NCBI GenBank assembly: GCA_028723425.1
Contig: JAQYEZ010000051.1
Location: forward strand, 1 to 34,123
Length of the DNA: 34,123 nt
Reading direction: 5' to 3'
From: Peptoniphilaceae bacterium
GTDB taxonomy: Bacteria > Bacillota > Clostridia > Tissierellales > Peptoniphilaceae
Shown: one piece after another, positions 32,141 to 34,123 of the stretch
Layout of the letters: each line of letters starts with the position of its first letter
How positions within the stretch are numbered: the stretch's first letter is position 1
Made by a program: the position numbers and the translations under genes
The notes under the pieces: generated by a model
Told to the model about the DNA's origin: nothing
Database searches by the model: none
What the model saw: the letters and a program-made list of their open reading frames with translations, nothing else

Positions 32141-33790
32141 TTAATGTACTTTTATTGGATCTAGGGTAGATCTTGCAATATTGTAAGCATGATCACCTAT
32201 TCTTTCAAAAGTTGATACTATATCAACAAACAATGAAGAAGCAATGGTATCTCCACCTACTCCAGATGTAAGTCTTGCATAGTGGGAATGCCTTAGTTCG
32301 TGTTCCAGAAGGTCAAGATTGTTTTCATCTTCTGTAAGTACATCAAAAAGATTTATATCCTTAGTTTTAAACACTTCCATAGCATTAATAAAGTTATGGA
32401 TAACTAACTCGTATATCTTTGTCAAATCATCCACAGCTTCATCGACATATTTTTCGTTAGAATTAAATATTTCCTCGTAATATTCTCCAAGATTTTGACC
32501 CAAATCTGAAATTCTTTCTATATTCTTTTGAACAAGAAGATAGGTTTGAAATTCTGTATCAAGCTCTGGGGCAAGATCTTGTTGGGAAATTTCTAGTAAA
32601 TACTTTTCTATATTGGTATCCATCCTATTAACTATATCTTCAGCTTGGTTTAAGTTTTGGAAATGTATTGAATCTCCTGTTGTAAGATAAAGTTGAGAAG
32701 ACTTTAATGTTTGTAAAGCTATGTCAGATTCATTTATTATAGCAAGCTTTGCTTGGTCAAGAGCAGATGCTGGGAAAGATCTTATTAAGTGTTCTTGTAA
32801 TTCAACTTGTTGAATATCTGAGAACATGGATTCTTTTCCAGGTACAAGCTTTGCCAAAAGCTTTGATGTAGGCTTTAACAAAGGTGTAAAAATCAACATA
32901 CCTACAAAGTTAAAGGTAAAGTGACCAATAGCTATGGTCATCATAGGATTGGCTCCTAGAAGATCTGTTAGCATAGATACAAAAGCTTCATAAGGTATCA
33001 GAATTATCATGAAGAGAGTTGCTATAGTAACATTAAAGAATACGTGGAAAATAGCGGTTCTTTTTGCAGCCAAGGATCCTCCAATAGATGCTAGTAAAGA
33101 AGTAATACAAGTACCTATATTTGCTCCAAACATTAAGGCCAAGGCAACATTTAAGTTAATAGCACTTGCGGCAAAAAGTGTTTGTATAATACCTATAAAA
33201 GCTGAAGAAGATTGGATTATAGCTGTAATCAAAGTTCCCACAAGCACTCCTATAAGAGGGTTTGTAGCAATTTTTGAAACTACATCATTAAATCCTGGCA
33301 AATTTTTCAAATCTTTTAATGATTCTCCCATCATTTGAAGACCGATAAATAATAAACCAAATCCAACAATAATATTACCTATGTATTGGATTCTCTTTTT
33401 CTTGGCAAAAAGTGTAATAAAAACACCTATTAAACATATGTAGTAGGATAACAATTCAAGGTTAAAGCCTATCAAAATAGCAGTAACGGTTGTACCGATA
33501 TTTGCACCAAGGATAATGCCCATAGATTGTTCAAGTGACATAATACCAGCACGAACAAAGGATATAGCTATAACAGTTGTTGCAGATGATGACTGTATAA
33601 CTCCTGTGATAAAAACTCCTACTAAAATTCCCTTTAAGGGAGTTGAAGTATATCTTTCAATATAACCCCTAAGTTTTGGACCTGCAAAATTTGTAAGGCT
33701 ATCTCCCATTATACTAATACCTAGTAGGAAAATAGCAAGACCTCCTGCAATCAGGTTCCATTGCAGAGAGGTCAGACTCATTTGATCCAT
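32141..33790 (-). CDS. Na+/phosphate cotransporter with C-terminal PhoU-like domain
   Basis: Sodium-coupled phosphate transporter of the NptA/YjbB (PF02690) family. 549 residues. The inverted-repeat core shows the two QSSSA loops (66-70, VIQSSSATT; 193-197, IIQSSSAFIG) and paired GANIGT motifs (95-100 and near 218), which define the Na/Pi cotransport repeat. Residues about 340-549 are helical and PhoU-like (EDIVNRMDTNIEKYLLEI, ISDLGQNLGEYYEEIF, STFERIGDHAYNIARS). The ATG follows GGAGG on the minus strand. It is the only minus-strand gene here and stands alone between its own promoter and a shared terminator. The direction of phosphate flux cannot be told from the sequence. Confidence 0.93.
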   Translation of the reverse strand: MDQMSLTSLQWNLIAGGLAIFLLGISIMGDSLTNFAGPKLRGYIERYTSTPLKGILVGVFITGVIQSSSATTVIAISFVRAGIMSLEQSMGIILGANIGTTVTAILIGFNLELLSYYICLIGVFITLFAKKKRIQYIGNIIVGFGLLFIGLQMMGESLKDLKNLPGFNDVVSKIATNPLIGVLVGTLITAIIQSSSAFIGIIQTLFAASAINLNVALALMFGANIGTCITSLLASIGGSLAAKRTAIFHVFFNVTIATLFMIILIPYEAFVSMLTDLLGANPMMTIAIGHFTFNFVGMLIFTPLLKPTSKLLAKLVPGKESMFSDIQQVELQEHLIRSFPASALDQAKLAIINESDIALQTLKSSQLYLTTGDSIHFQNLNQAEDIVNRMDTNIEKYLLEISQQDLAPELDTEFQTYLLVQKNIERISDLGQNLGEYYEEIFNSNEKYVDEAVDDLTKIYELVIHNFINAMEVFKTKDINLFDVLTEDENNLDLLEHELRHSHYARLTSGVGGDTIASSLFVDIVSTFERIGDHAYNIARSTLDPIKVH

Positions 33791-33864
33791 ATAACCTCCA
33801 GAAAAAAATTTATATAAGTCTGAAGTTAATTTTACGAAATTATTACAATTAACTCTTTTTTAAT

Positions 33865-33892
33865 ATTATCATATAACTTATGCAAAAAACAA
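33865..33892 (-). promoter_or_regulatory. Putative promoter of the phosphate transporter gene
   Basis: Read on the minus strand: TTGTTT (33892-33887), 16-nt spacer, GATAAT (33870-33865). About 75 nt of leader before the ATG. No recognisable Pho-box. Confidence 0.45.
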
Positions 33893-34007
33893 ATAAGATT
33901 ATTGTTTTTTTCATCAAAATAAAGTATATTTTTTGAAAAAATTTTTAGAAAACATTTGCAAAAGAAAAAGAATGGTGTTACAATCCTGAATTTGACAGTT
34001 AAAAAGG

Positions 34008-34052
34008 AAAAAAGCACTCTTAAAGCCTGGAATACAGCCATTAGAGTGCTTA
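34008..34052 (-). terminator. Terminator of a minus-strand gene lying beyond the right edge
   Basis: On the minus strand AAGCACTCT pairs with AGAGTGCTT (9 bp) around a 23-nt loop (an inner CTG/CAG can pair), followed by TTTTTTCC. This implies a gene upstream of it past position 34123, separate from the phosphate transporter. Confidence 0.65.
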
Positions 34053-34123
34053 AAATTTTGATTCGAATTTGCGTAATGTTTTTGTTTTTAAGAAAATTTT
34101 CTCTTTTTTCTATCTTTAATAAT

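Noticed and set aside
33832-34041. Minus-strand 69-aa open frame upstream of the phosphate transporter
   Set aside because: It spans a terminator and a promoter region, lacks a ribosome-binding site and has low-complexity Phe/Ile/Lys content.
1-34123. CRISPR arrays, insertion sequences, tRNA or rRNA genes, prophage
   Set aside because: No spaced repeats, transposase motifs, tRNA cloverleaf sequence or phage genes were recognised by eye. A tool search could still find short or degenerate ones.

Overview
This is a low-GC, AT-rich, gene-dense segment with strong Shine-Dalgarno sites, ATGA-type overlaps, lipoproteins with LTAC-type lipoboxes, a T-box leader and a glmS ribozyme. These traits fit a Gram-positive Firmicute. 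The mix of citrate lyase, peptide and amino-acid uptake and no visible biosynthetic pathway suggests a fermentative anaerobic coccus of the Anaerococcus/Peptoniphilus kind (inference; no rRNA or marker gene is present). All genes except the last are on the + strand.

Layout. (1) 140-4791: citrate fermentation cluster, with a 2-hydroxycarboxylate (CitS-type) transporter followed by citX, citD, citE and citF; citC and citG are not seen. (2) 4932-10436: five-gene Opp/Dpp-type peptide ABC importer with its own promoter, an internal hairpin after the binding-protein gene, and a final terminator. (3) 10484-12554: glmS controlled by a glmS ribozyme. (4) 12585-13761: decayed GntR/ABC/permease locus in which two deletions fused a GntR DNA-binding domain to part of an ABC ATPase; the permease gene survives. 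(5) 13812-18957: methionine-type T-box (AUG specifier) in front of an M20 amidohydrolase, metN, metI and two tandem metQ genes. (6) 19107-23550: UvrD-like helicase with a RecB/AddB-type nuclease domain, a PadR regulator with an RsuA-type pseudouridine synthase, and a lone priming sugar transferase. (7) 23639-29205: ABC importer of the PotABCD/AfuABC class with a PHP (CehA/McbA-like) metallohydrolase and a small companion protein, behind a 20-bp near-palindrome. (8) 29326-32132: overlapping genes for a diacylglycerol-type glycosyltransferase, a polysaccharide deacetylase and a YbhN/MprF-like membrane protein. (9) 32141-34052, minus strand: Na+/phosphate cotransporter with a PhoU-like tail.

How it works together: most of the window is nutrient capture (citrate, peptides, methionine, an unknown probably phosphorylated solute, phosphate) plus envelope precursor and glycolipid synthesis. 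Two RNA switches can be read directly: GlcN6P sensing on glmS and uncharged tRNA-Met sensing on the methionine operon. The most unusual items are the importer plus split PHP hydrolase operon, the deletion-fused GntR/ABC remnant, the tandem MetQ pair, and the possible frameshift at the start of the citrate transporter. Operon membership and function beyond family level are inference.
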